Below are positions 40,073-49,536 of a stretch of 64,000 nt of DNA, piece by piece; within the stretch, counting starts at the first letter, position 1; every line of letters begins with the position of its first letter. The notes beneath the pieces were generated by a model. The model searched no databases. It was not told the origin of the DNA and was given only the letters and a program-made list of their open reading frames with translations. The position numbers and the translations under genes are program-made. This DNA is from Chaetomium olivaceum (taxonomy: Eukaryota > Ascomycota > Sordariomycetes > Sordariales > Chaetomiaceae): assembly GCA_039881045.1 (NCBI GenBank), contig JAYWVB010000034.1, forward strand, positions 124,001-188,000, in the 5' to 3' direction.

Positions 40073-40479
40073 TCAGCTTAAAAGGCAAACAAAGCGGTCC
40101 GGCCGTGTGGTCAAATGCGCTTCCGGATTTATAGCTAGGCGAGATAGGTGGGAGTCGGGACTCGGTACTAGCATGCGTCCGCTGTTAGAATCTGTACTCA
40201 TCTATAAACTTCGCAACAAGCACGTCATCAGCGGATATAAAGACAGTGAGGGAAAGGGCGGGTCTATTGGTCTATGCTCCCTCCAACAACTCGCACATTG
40301 TCACCAAACGCAATGGCCACCCCGACCACTGTCTGACCTTAGGAGCCCAGTGCATTAGGGTTAGTACTGCTCTCAAGGAGTAGTCTGACAAGAACCATGT
40401 AGCCCGCCTTGGCTGCCAACAAAGAAGCAGGTTATAATCCCTTGCATTGGCGCCACAACTGGTCTCTAGCAGCGCCGTA
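40073..40479. other. Spacer between gypsy element and ankyrin gene
   Basis: No gene recognised. Holds the 3' flank of the ankyrin gene, whose stop codon is 407 bp from the element. Confidence 0.5.
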
Positions 40480-43400
40480 TTACATATCCCTCATCCACTT
40501 TGACATGGCGTCCAGCTCCTTGTCCATCTCCATAAAACGATCCATCCTCTCCCTTTCCGCTGGCGTCAGTTCAGTTTCCCCGATGAGCCCGGTATCAATA
40601 CCACTTTCGAGTAACAATTTGACAATAAACAGATGGCCACGTGTAGTAGCCCACGAAAGCGGAGTTTTACCCTCTCGATCACCCCTTCTAATATCCGCAC
40701 CTTTTTCAACCAACAGTTTCACAACAGATGTATGGCCGTCCCCGCAAGCCCATGAGACCGGAGTTCTACCGTCTTTATCTCTCGTTTCAATATCCGCACC
40801 CTTTTCAACCAACAGTTTCACAAGAGATGTATGGCCGTCCCCGCAGGCCCATGAGACCGGAGTTCTACCGTCTTTATCCCTCGTTTCAGTATCCGCACCC
40901 TTTTCAACCAACAGTTTCACAACAGATGTATGGCCGCCCCCGCAGGCCCATGAGACCGGAGTCCTACCGTCTTTATCCCTCGTTTCAATATCCGCACCCT
41001 TTTCAACCAGCAGTTCCACAACAGATGTATGGCCGCCCCTGCAAGCCCATGAGAGCGGGGACCCGTGGAAGATATCCCTACTTTCGATATCCGCCCCTTT
41101 TTCGAGCAGTAGTTTCATGACAGATGTGTGGCCGTCCCTAGCAGCATATGACAGCGGGGTTTGACCTCCAGCATCCCTCGCTTCGATATTCGCACCTTCT
41201 TCGAGGAGTGCTTTGACAATGGACTTGTGGCCACCTGTAGCAGCCCATATGAGGGGAGTTCGGTCTAGGTACCACCCAGACCTACTCTCTCGTAGGGTAT
41301 CGGCCCCAAACAACCTGGTAAAAAATCCGACCATGAGCCCAGAAATTCCGCCCGGATTGTTTGTGATATCTCTGGCCTCTATGTTTGCGCCCCTCTCAAT
41401 CAGGACTTTGACCACCACATCGTGGCCGCGCATCGCAGCCCATATAAGCGGAGTTTGATGCCGAGAATTAGCCCTCGTTTCGATATCGGCACCCCTTTCA
41501 AGCAGTAGATCCACGGCAGACGAGTGCCCGCCCTCAGCAGCCCAGGCGAGCGGACTCCGGTCCGAAAACTTATCATCCCTCGTTTCTATATCAGCACCCT
41601 GCTCGAGCAGGCCGTCGACGACGCACACGTGCCCAGACCCGGCAGCCCACGACAACGGGGTCCGGCCTTCAGCATCCTTTAAGTTTACCCTAACACCCTC
41701 CCCTAGCAGGCGATTGACAATGGCAAGGTGGCCGTGTGCGGCAGCCCATAGTAGGGGGGTTTTTTGCTTTTTGTCTAGAAAGTCCGCGAAGGCTCCGTGA
41801 CCCAGATAGCGGTCGATGTCAAGGCCACGTTCGGCGCAGTAGCTGAGGGCGGTTCTCCCATCGTCGTCCATGCCGTTTAGGTCTGCTTTCATCTCCAGCA
41901 TTGCACTTGCCACTTCGCTCCAGCCGTACCGGACAGCCAACGAAAGCGCAGGCCGTAGGACCGGGGCCCTGAAATCGCCGGGCTTGACGAGACACAAAAG
42001 ATACAATACCTCAGTTCGATCCCCCTCGTCGATGGCTTGTGCAAGCTGTCTGGAAATCTTGGCTCGGGGTAGAAAATTGCTCGGCAGGAATCGATCCATC
42101 TTTTCCTTGATGGTTTGGTAGCAATCTAAAATCTCCGTTCCCTGATGGCATCCTGCACCCGCACTGGGGCATTGGTCGCGCATCCAACGGATACCGTGTC
42201 TCCCGAATTTCTGCCTCAGTGCATCTGAAGTCTGCGCGAGAGCCCAGCGGTAGAGTTCTCCAATAGCACGGAAGGCTTCGGCGGGGAGGTAGTCATCGTC
42301 GCCATCTTGGGCCGGAGTCGATAGCGGATGCCGCTGGCATGCCCATCGTAGCAAGGTTTCGGCTCGCTCCCACTCCGATTGCCGCCGGTACGCTTCAGCT
42401 CGTCTAATGGACGTTGCCAGCATCCCTTTCTCGGGAGGAATCTGAAGCCTGCTTCCCAGTGCTAGGATGATGCACAGCAACGCGTCGGAACGCGTCCCCA
42501 AGCCGCTCTCCGCGAAAGCCGTGGCGAGTGTACCGACCGCCGGATTGTCAAACCGTACGTTGCCGTCGTCCTCCACAAATGTCGTGACGCCGAGGGACAC
42601 GAGATCCTGAGCCACCAGCGCCACGACCAATGCGACGAAGAGTTCATGGGCGCAGATGTCCAACAGCGAACCGTCAATCGGGCAGGTCTGCACTCGAAGC
42701 CCGACTGGCTGGCCGGACTGCCGAGAGTGCCACTGGCGTACCATATCCCACCCACAAAACCTCTGGAAAGACTGCCGTGGCCGGCGTAGTTCCTTGTCTT
42801 GCCGCAATGTCCAGCGGCCCCCCGAGTCAAGGTAGAACATGTCGGTGAGGCTATAACTGTTGCCGCCATCTACTATCTTGATGGCCGCATCGGTAAATGT
42901 CGGCGCGCCGGGACCAAGCCAAAAGTTCATGTCACCCTGTCTGTCAAAACTTCGATGCCAGTCGTGATCATCAGGGCCGGCTGAAATGAGTCTGACCGTC
43001 TTAGGTCCTTTCTCCTCTGCCGTTATATCGCCTGACACATCACCCGGATCGTCGAGGCGGCTGTGGGAGATCAGAGACCATATCCAGAGCCCCAAGATGG
43101 CCTCGAGTCTCGCGGAATCGATCGCCCAACGAGTTTGCATCTTTTGGGGCTGGGGTGGCTTGAGAATGATGGGAATCAACTGTTCGCAATTTCCGGCCTC
43201 CTCGCCGGCGGTAGGTAAAAACACCACCCCGACCCGGAGGGTGATAGTGTCGCTGGATAAGCTTTTCGGAAGGAGGGTTTCTGCGACGCGGCAAAAGGCC
43301 TCAGCAAGTTTGAAGGCCTTTTCACGGACCTTGATGGTACCATGCTCCCATAGTTGGTACTCTCGGCCCTCAAGCTTCCCCAGCGAGACGTGCCCTGTCA

Positions 43401-44865
43401 AGTGCGCAAGCCGCACCCGGGTTCGGATCAAGTCTTCAAACTTGGCTTGATGTTGACTGGCCTGGCTTGCCCTTGGCGTGTTTTTCGAGGCGGACGGGAC
43501 CTCCCCTGCGAGGGGATCGCCGGAATCGACTGTACTAACGTCCTCGCCCTTGGGGCAACCCACGTGCCGAAATGAACCCTCGTGGTATTCTCGTATCTCA
43601 AACGCAAGCCAGTCGAGTTCGTGGCCGGCAACGGTGTCAGGCTTGTCTAGGAGCTTGTTCCCTTTGCGGTCGAGACGCTGCATGCGGAGCGATCCGCGGA
43701 GCATGCTCATGACGATGGTGATACCAAGTTGCGTGAGCGAAACCCATGCCTTCATCCCTCGCAGACCTATGAATTGCATGATGTAGCCGACCAAGACAGC
43801 AAGGACGGCAAAGAAAGTGTACAACTCAAAGTGGGACACCTTGTCCCAATCCTCTTTTTTGGAAGACGTCCACATTCTGAGAGGCTTGGCCGTGTCCTCG
43901 ATGTGAGCGAAAGGGTCAAAGCTCTGATCGCCAATGAGTTGCGGACCTGGTTGGAGCCAGATGAGGCGCGACTGACAGTGTGTGGTTTTGCCTGGAGAGA
44001 CCCTCTTAAACCGAAGTTCGCGTGTAGTTTGTCCGATGAGCGCGGCACAACTCCACATGTCGCCACACAGGAGAATGGTGCCGATAATGTACATGCTCGG
44101 GGCGTAGTTTCTTGTCGCGGCCGAACCGTCTCCTTCGTTGAGATCCCAGCGCAGGATCCAGACACCGGTGCCGGCCAAAGCGATAACGCCGGCCTGAAAG
44201 AGGAATCCTACAGCAGCCACGACGTTGAAGACCCAATCCGGACGCTTCACGATGCCGACGTTGAGCGAGATGTTTGGATGGGTGGCAAACGAAGTGTGAT
44301 CAGGCCGCTGGTCGCTGCTGTTCGCCCGCTTTTCAGCTCTTGTCCAGTCACTCCCAAAGGTTTCCCCCTTCAAAGTCGCATATTTCTGCAGATAATGTCG
44401 AAATAGGAACAATCCCGCCTTGTCGTCCGCAGAATCAGGCGCCGGGCTGTCGTAGTGTGCGTCGTAAACCAGCTCGACAATCTTCGGCCGCCCGAGAACG
44501 CGGGTGATGCCGCCTCTGTTGAACAGCTCGCAGACGTCGCGGCTTGTGGATGTGCACAGCTCTGCTTCGACGACGCCGTCACCCTCTTGCGACCGGCCGA
44601 TAAAGGCGCGGAGGGAAGAATGCCCGCAGACTCGGATGGTAGAAACGATGGCGGTCAGGATCCCGATCGGGGCCATGGCGAAGATGAAGTAGTCGAGAAA
44701 GGATGTGCTCTCGCTGAGGTACTGCCTAGTCATGGATTCTCCGAACAGGGCGAGAAGCGGCCCTATGTCGGTAGCCAAGTTGTTGGAAAAGTCGGACAGA
44801 TCGTCGGCCCCGACGCCGACCATGGCGGCGGTCCAAACGACAAAAAAGAGGCAGCGCTTGGCCAT
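40480..44865 (-). CDS. Large transmembrane protein with ankyrin-repeat C-terminus
   Basis: Single exon, 1461 residues. Hydrophobic N-terminus (1-20), then membrane helices near 57-78 (FLDYFIFAMAPIGILTAIVS), 212-237, 257-280 and 346-390. The first ~130 residues contain a striking conserved-looking block (SLRAFIGRSQEGDGVVEAEL, then RDVCELFNRGGITRVLGRPK). Residues ~400-1000 form a large soluble region with no recognised domain; I see no P-loop, so no NACHT or NB-ARC. From ~1020 to 1440 there are about twelve ankyrin repeats. Repeats 9-11 are nearly identical (KDGRTPVSWACGDGHTSVVK). The last 20 residues are a charged helix (ERERMDRFMEMDKELDAMSK). Internally homogenised repeats resemble those of fungal NLR/HET receptors. 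Such N-terminally membrane-anchored ankyrin proteins occur in Sordariomycetes, but I know of no function. Ligand recognition is inference. Confidence 0.9.
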   Translation of the reverse strand: MAKRCLFFVVWTAAMVGVGADDLSDFSNNLATDIGPLLALFGESMTRQYLSESTSFLDYFIFAMAPIGILTAIVSTIRVCGHSSLRAFIGRSQEGDGVVEAELCTSTSRDVCELFNRGGITRVLGRPKIVELVYDAHYDSPAPDSADDKAGLFLFRHYLQKYATLKGETFGSDWTRAEKRANSSDQRPDHTSFATHPNISLNVGIVKRPDWVFNVVAAVGFLFQAGVIALAGTGVWILRWDLNEGDGSAATRNYAPSMYIIGTILLCGDMWSCAALIGQTTRELRFKRVSPGKTTHCQSRLIWLQPGPQLIGDQSFDPFAHIEDTAKPLRMWTSSKKEDWDKVSHFELYTFFAVLAVLVGYIMQFIGLRGMKAWVSLTQLGITIVMSMLRGSLRMQRLDRKGNKLLDKPDTVAGHELDWLAFEIREYHEGSFRHVGCPKGEDVSTVDSGDPLAGEVPSASKNTPRASQASQHQAKFEDLIRTRVRLAHLTGHVSLGKLEGREYQLWEHGTIKVREKAFKLAEAFCRVAETLLPKSLSSDTITLRVGVVFLPTAGEEAGNCEQLIPIILKPPQPQKMQTRWAIDSARLEAILGLWIWSLISHSRLDDPGDVSGDITAEEKGPKTVRLISAGPDDHDWHRSFDRQGDMNFWLGPGAPTFTDAAIKIVDGGNSYSLTDMFYLDSGGRWTLRQDKELRRPRQSFQRFCGWDMVRQWHSRQSGQPVGLRVQTCPIDGSLLDICAHELFVALVVALVAQDLVSLGVTTFVEDDGNVRFDNPAVGTLATAFAESGLGTRSDALLCIILALGSRLQIPPEKGMLATSIRRAEAYRRQSEWERAETLLRWACQRHPLSTPAQDGDDDYLPAEAFRAIGELYRWALAQTSDALRQKFGRHGIRWMRDQCPSAGAGCHQGTEILDCYQTIKEKMDRFLPSNFLPRAKISRQLAQAIDEGDRTEVLYLLCLVKPGDFRAPVLRPALSLAVRYGWSEVASAMLEMKADLNGMDDDGRTALSYCAERGLDIDRYLGHGAFADFLDKKQKTPLLWAAAHGHLAIVNRLLGEGVRVNLKDAEGRTPLSWAAGSGHVCVVDGLLEQGADIETRDDKFSDRSPLAWAAEGGHSSAVDLLLERGADIETRANSRHQTPLIWAAMRGHDVVVKVLIERGANIEARDITNNPGGISGLMVGFFTRLFGADTLRESRSGWYLDRTPLIWAATGGHKSIVKALLEEGANIEARDAGGQTPLSYAARDGHTSVMKLLLEKGADIESRDIFHGSPLSWACRGGHTSVVELLVEKGADIETRDKDGRTPVSWACGGGHTSVVKLLVEKGADTETRDKDGRTPVSWACGDGHTSLVKLLVEKGADIETRDKDGRTPVSWACGDGHTSVVKLLVEKGADIRRGDREGKTPLSWATTRGHLFIVKLLLESGIDTGLIGETELTPAERERMDRFMEMDKELDAMSKWMRDM
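40691..41086 (-). repeat. Tandem 99-bp ankyrin-coding repeats, four units
   Basis: Units start at 40691, 40790, 40889 and 40988. Units 1 and 2 differ at 4 of 99 bases, units 2 and 3 at 4 of 99. Unit 4 matches in its first half and then diverges. Several differences change residues (Ile/Thr, Gly/Asp, Val/Leu) at the loop or helix-face positions of the ankyrin repeat. Confidence 0.92.
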
Positions 44866-47504
44866 GCTTGATTAAGTTGCCTCGCTCCCGGTCTCGCAGG
44901 TCTGCAACTTGCCAGGCCGTTTCCTCCTACATTCAGTCACTACTGAATTCCCCTGCCGGGTAGAGTGAACGTGTTGGAGGGAGAACTGAACAGAAGATCA
45001 AATGGTTTCTGGTGCGTAAATTTGTTCAAGCTGAAAACTGAGGGGACATTTGTGAACTGAAAAACAACACACAAGAATTACTGGTAACTTTTCCATAAAA
45101 TAATCACTTGACGAATCAGCTAGCATAACTTTGGGGCGATTCTTTCTTTTACACGTGGCACCCCAAGTTTCGCTGCTGTTTTCCCCCAGAGCTGAGGTAC
45201 CCTTACCCCCACCGCACACCCTTGGTGATCTTCCCAAATAGCGCCGCAGCCGGCATGCTAACCGGCTTTTGTAGATGATTGATTGGCTAGTAACCCTGTA
45301 GGCTCAAGTCGCTCGACAACATTGGTGATGCGGATGTCTGTAAATAGGACGGACTGTTGTGGTGCGCCGGTTAGGGTTCGGGGCAATATAGGGCGCAGGC
45401 AACTGAGGGCATTTCGAGGTTCCTATGTACCGTACCTAGGTAGGTACCAAACTGTACGTGAAACAACCCGGGCTACTATTTGAACGTGACCTACCTTTCT
45501 AATTCCCATAGCTATAAAATACCAAACCCTGTTTCCAAGAATGCCATGGACGTTTTGACACCGATGCTTAACGGCTTGACTTGCTCGGTTTTCCAGTCCC
45601 ATCTGTTACGTACAGTAGGTACTACCCATGTATTTCCACCTGCTGAAGAACGAGGAAATAATTACCTAGGTAGGGTAGCATTCCTCTTCCATAGCAGAAC
45701 AATCACCGTGGGCCTTCGATTCAAGCCCATCAATGCGTCTAACTGCAGAATCCCTCTCAGAGCTAGGCCGTTCGCTCAATAAATGCCTGGACGTCACAAA
45801 GCCAACGGGAATAGCCAAAAAAAAAAAAAAAAAGAATTGCCAAATTAATTCACAATCCAACCATGCAAACCACAAAAGTACCAAAAGGCATGTATAGGAT
45901 CTTCACTTCCAACGCCCACGCTGCCCAGCCTACCTTAGACCTCGTCTTCTTTTTACAAAGGGGTTCGGAGCCAACATGCTTCTTAGCGGGAGGGTCGGTA
46001 ACAAGGAAAGCTATATGATACAGGTAGAAGGAAGCCTCATGAAGACGACGCAAGCCTTGGGTTACGATAGAGATATATAGGCGGGGATACACCGCCAAGC
46101 TCTTCACCAAAAAACGCTCAACACCACAAGACGAATCTCCAGAAAATCAAGTTCACTGCCTATCTGATTACCATCCCGTCATCGCAGTAAGTGGTTGGGA
46201 GAAACATGTTCATAATACTAGACCCACAGCAGTGACAGCACCTCGAAGACATTCTTGACTACCTCAAGTACGCAACCGTTCGAGAAGGGAGCGGTTATGC
46301 TAGGTAAACGAGGCCATTCTCAACGATTATAATGCAGGCGAGTTAACAGATGATCGCTTCGATAGTTTGATACCAAGAAGGCAGGCTCGAATCTCGATTT
46401 CCCAGTTCCTTACCTCGACACTGGGAAGATTTAAGAATAATATCGTGGCCACGGCTGTATAGAGATCTACTTTAGGCGCAATCACTTTGCTATAAGGCCC
46501 CTAGTATGACGAGGCATAAAACCTAAACATTTTTTCTCCTTCAGCTTCCACCCATTGTTGTTCTCGACAAATTTGACGGCGGCCAAGCACCCAAGATGCC
46601 GTGAAGACCGCGATGTTACACAACCGAATCCTTGCCGGCCCGCCGTAGGCCCACTGCAATTCCTGTCTCCGCGGCTTGTTCCAGGGATTCCCTTCCCCCG
46701 AGGAATCCGGAGCGGCCCGACGATCTCTGTGGGGTCCGAAATCAGTGACCGGGTCAAGGCGAACTCGCACAATCGGCTGGGCGCCCCGAATGACGAGCGG
46801 CAAGGAGCAGCGGAAAGAATTCCACCGAATCGACCTCGTCGGTTTCTCGCCCTTTTCTTGCAGCATGATTTGCTGCACTTGTTGCAGCAAACAAAAGAAG
46901 AGTTCATGGGCGACGCGACGCTGAGTGGACGTGCCCCCGGGGGCGACCGGAGTATTAGCCTAAAACATCATGCGGTTGGCGATCCTGCTAACCCGTTTCT
47001 CGTCTGTCTCGACATTTCGACTGGTCCAAGACCGGCCCTTTTCCACCTGGCTAGCAGGGTGGCCCGGCAATCTGCTGCAGTCGAAGCCACAACCGTCCGC
47101 CCACTTTGCTTTGATCACATCCTTTTCTCCGGTTCGAGACCCGGCCAACAGTAAAAAAAAAAAAAAAAAAAGGGGGCGCTCGGCTGACACACGTAGATAA
47201 CTCGCCTTCTCGTGCTGTTCGGGGCACGTGGCAAGGGGTGTGCTTCTCGGTGTCCCGAGACTACCCCTTCCCGACTGACTCTTATCTCATGTAAACCATC
47301 CGGACCCCCTCGAGTTTCCCGAACGCCACGCTTTCCCCGCTAGACTCTTCAAGGGGCCCAAACCAGCTCAGACGACGTCACACATTAATCTGTACGAGCC
47401 CGGTCCTCTGGCCTAAATCATTGGCGACATCATGTCGAAATAGCAGAATTCCAAATTCCCAGCAGTCAAAAGAAGCGATTGGGACATCGCAGCAAAGCGC
47501 AGCA
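44866..47504. other. Long intergenic region, no gene recognised
   Basis: About 2.6 kb. Contains A17 at 45817-45833, A19 at 47153-47171, and CCTAGGTAGGTACC at 45434-45447. A 199-codon open frame at 46555-47154 lacks any recognisable domain and is not supported. A T-arm-like string near 47130 has no accompanying tRNA. Confidence 0.5.
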
Positions 47505-47982
47505 ATGGGGCAAAAACAGTCGGTGGTGCAGGTAATTAACCCTCCCTCTACATCCATCAAACCCCTACCAGACAACCACCCTCAGACACATTAACGCATA
47601 CCCCTCTCTCCCTCCCGCAAAACAGCCAACGTTCTTCTGCCCCACCACCGGCGCTGAGATCACCGACCCCCTCAGCCCATGCACGCACTGCCAGGCCTGC
47701 CACGACCTGATCTGGCAGTCGGTCTTTGTGTGCCCCAACACGGGCTACCGCGTCGAGAACCTGGCCGCCGTGCGCCGCGGGCGCGAGTGCCCCTCCTGCT
47801 TCCAGCCCCACGAGCCCTACAGCAAGCGCGCGTTTCTCTGCCCCGTCACGGGCGCCTCCATCCCTCACCCGCGCGAGACCGAGGGGAGGTGTTTGAAGTG
47901 TGGGCGGACGCACGAGGATAATTCGACGCCCGTCGGGAGTCGGGAGGTGGTGGTGGGGGGAGGGGGCCGGTGGGGAGGGTGA
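47505..47982 (+). CDS. Small multi-CxxC zinc-ribbon-like protein, possible N-myristoylation
   Basis: Exons 47505-47531 and 47626-47982, 127 residues. Exon 1 encodes MGQKQSVVQ; Gly2 followed by a small polar Ser at position 6 fits an N-myristoylation signal. Exon 2 carries many cysteines: FFCPTTGAEITDPLSPC, CTHCQAC, FVCPNTGYRV, CPSC, FLCPVTGASI and CLKCGRTH. The repeated C-P-x-T-G turn (three copies: FFCPTTGAEI, FVCPNTGYRV, FLCPVTGASI) suggests stacked zinc ribbons. The tail is Gly/Val rich. Intron GTAATT...AACAG joins in phase 0. No family is recognised. Confidence 0.75.
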
Positions 47983-49536
47983 CTCAATTTGGGGGTGGAT
48001 GTGGGGGGGGTTGGTGTGACTGTTGTCGCGTCGGTATCTGGGGTGCATGCACGATCGTCGATGGGATTCGGCGAGAGGCAGTAGGCGGTGGTTGGAGTGA
48101 GTGTCAGGTTAGGAGGCGGTTCGAGAATGGTGCAAGATACCCAGGGGACAGAAAGAAGCCGTCGCTGGCATGCGTTCGGGGTTCGGCCGTGAAGCGGACA
48201 TGGCGGGCCAACTGGATCTCTTTTCGGGCAACTGTTTGATACCACTCGGCATTTATTAGCAAGGAGCACGATCTGGTAATGGGAAATCGGATTTATGGTC
48301 TCAGGGGTTAGCGTCGACGACTTCCGGCGCGTTCACCAGATGATTTGAAGCAACATCATCTCGACCTCACTTCCAACTTGAACTCTATGTAAGTTCGTTG
48401 GTCACTTTTTGACCCTGAATTCCAACCCCGGCCACCGCAGCCCGCAAGCCCCGTCCCCTAAAGGGCTTATTGGTGGCCCGGTCGTTGTCCGGCTTCCAAA
48501 CGACGGTACCGACGGCTCCCGGTTAACACTACGTATCTCCGAGACGTCCGAAGCAGAGTACACGTTCTGATGTCACGTTCCACCGTCCACTGTGACGACG
48601 GTGGCCGTTGAACACCAAGTACCACATGATATCTCACTGCAACGTCCCGTGAGAAAACGACGTGAGGACGAGATCCAGCTCTCGTTCACATGCAGGTGCA
48701 GAGGCCCAGACCTTCCAACTGCAATATTTCTCGGAGACTGGCCCAAGTCAGCGGTGATGTAGCTTTCGACATTAGCCTGTTGGTGCGTTTCCCGTGTCCT
48801 AACGCACCAGACACGACCTGCCTTGCAGCTCGCAAATTGCTTCTCGCGGGGTCTTCTTTACCCACAAATTGCCGCCTCAGCCCAACACCCGCTCGAATGT
48901 TTGGTACCGCTCAGGATTCAATATTTCTGCTATTAATATCACCGTTCTGTACGCCGTCACGTTTGCTACCAAACTCCAGCCCAACCCACATACTCGGTGG
49001 GATTCGAAAACAGGGGTCCAGTTCAGCAGAGCAAGGGAACCGAAGGTAGTAATATTGAAAGAATACGAGAAACAAAAACAATCAAAAGAACTGACCGTCG
49101 AATGCACTGAAAAGCCACCTCCTGCAAGGATACGTTAAACAGACCTCGACATCAAGTCACGGTGACCAACAAACCAGGGGAGGCTGCAGTATGCGGTCCT
49201 ATCCGAGAAACGGGTAGGCGATGCGGATCGAGAACCAGAGAAGCTGACCTTCTGTAAATTATCGTCACTACCACGGCGGGAACAGCGTAGCCATTGCCCG
49301 GAATCCTACAACCTCTTCGTGATTGAGGTTCCATCGTGCAGACGATGTCGGCAGTAAGCCCACGGCTCATGGCTCGGCCGCGTCCTGGCACGTCTTAAAA
49401 CCATGGTACGAAGTTCATCTTCCTATATATTATGAGGCAGCTTTGCCCAGCAATGATAAACATCAGGTGTTGGACCGCTGCCAGATAACTGACTTTCCTG
49501 ACTTCCTCTTGAGTGCTTGCTTGACTCAAGTCGTCT
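47983..49536. other. Intergenic, no gene recognised
   Basis: Short frames only. Promoter of the LysM gene at the right end. Confidence 0.5.

Noticed and set aside
40098..40180. tRNA-Ser/Leu-like string after the gypsy element (GTCCGGCCGTGTGGTCAAAT)
   Set aside because: No matching 3' acceptor strand or T-arm; does not fold as a tRNA.
40691..41086. CRISPR-like regular repeats
   Set aside because: Repeats are contiguous 99-bp coding units without spacers, in a eukaryotic ankyrin gene.
46555..47154. 199-codon open frame in the 2.6-kb spacer
   Set aside because: No signal peptide, domain or splice-linked continuation, and overlapping frames of similar length on the other strand.
47120..47171. 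Possible tRNA-derived SINE (T-arm-like GGTTCGAGACC followed by A19)
   Set aside because: No acceptor, D or anticodon arms upstream and no flanking duplication found.
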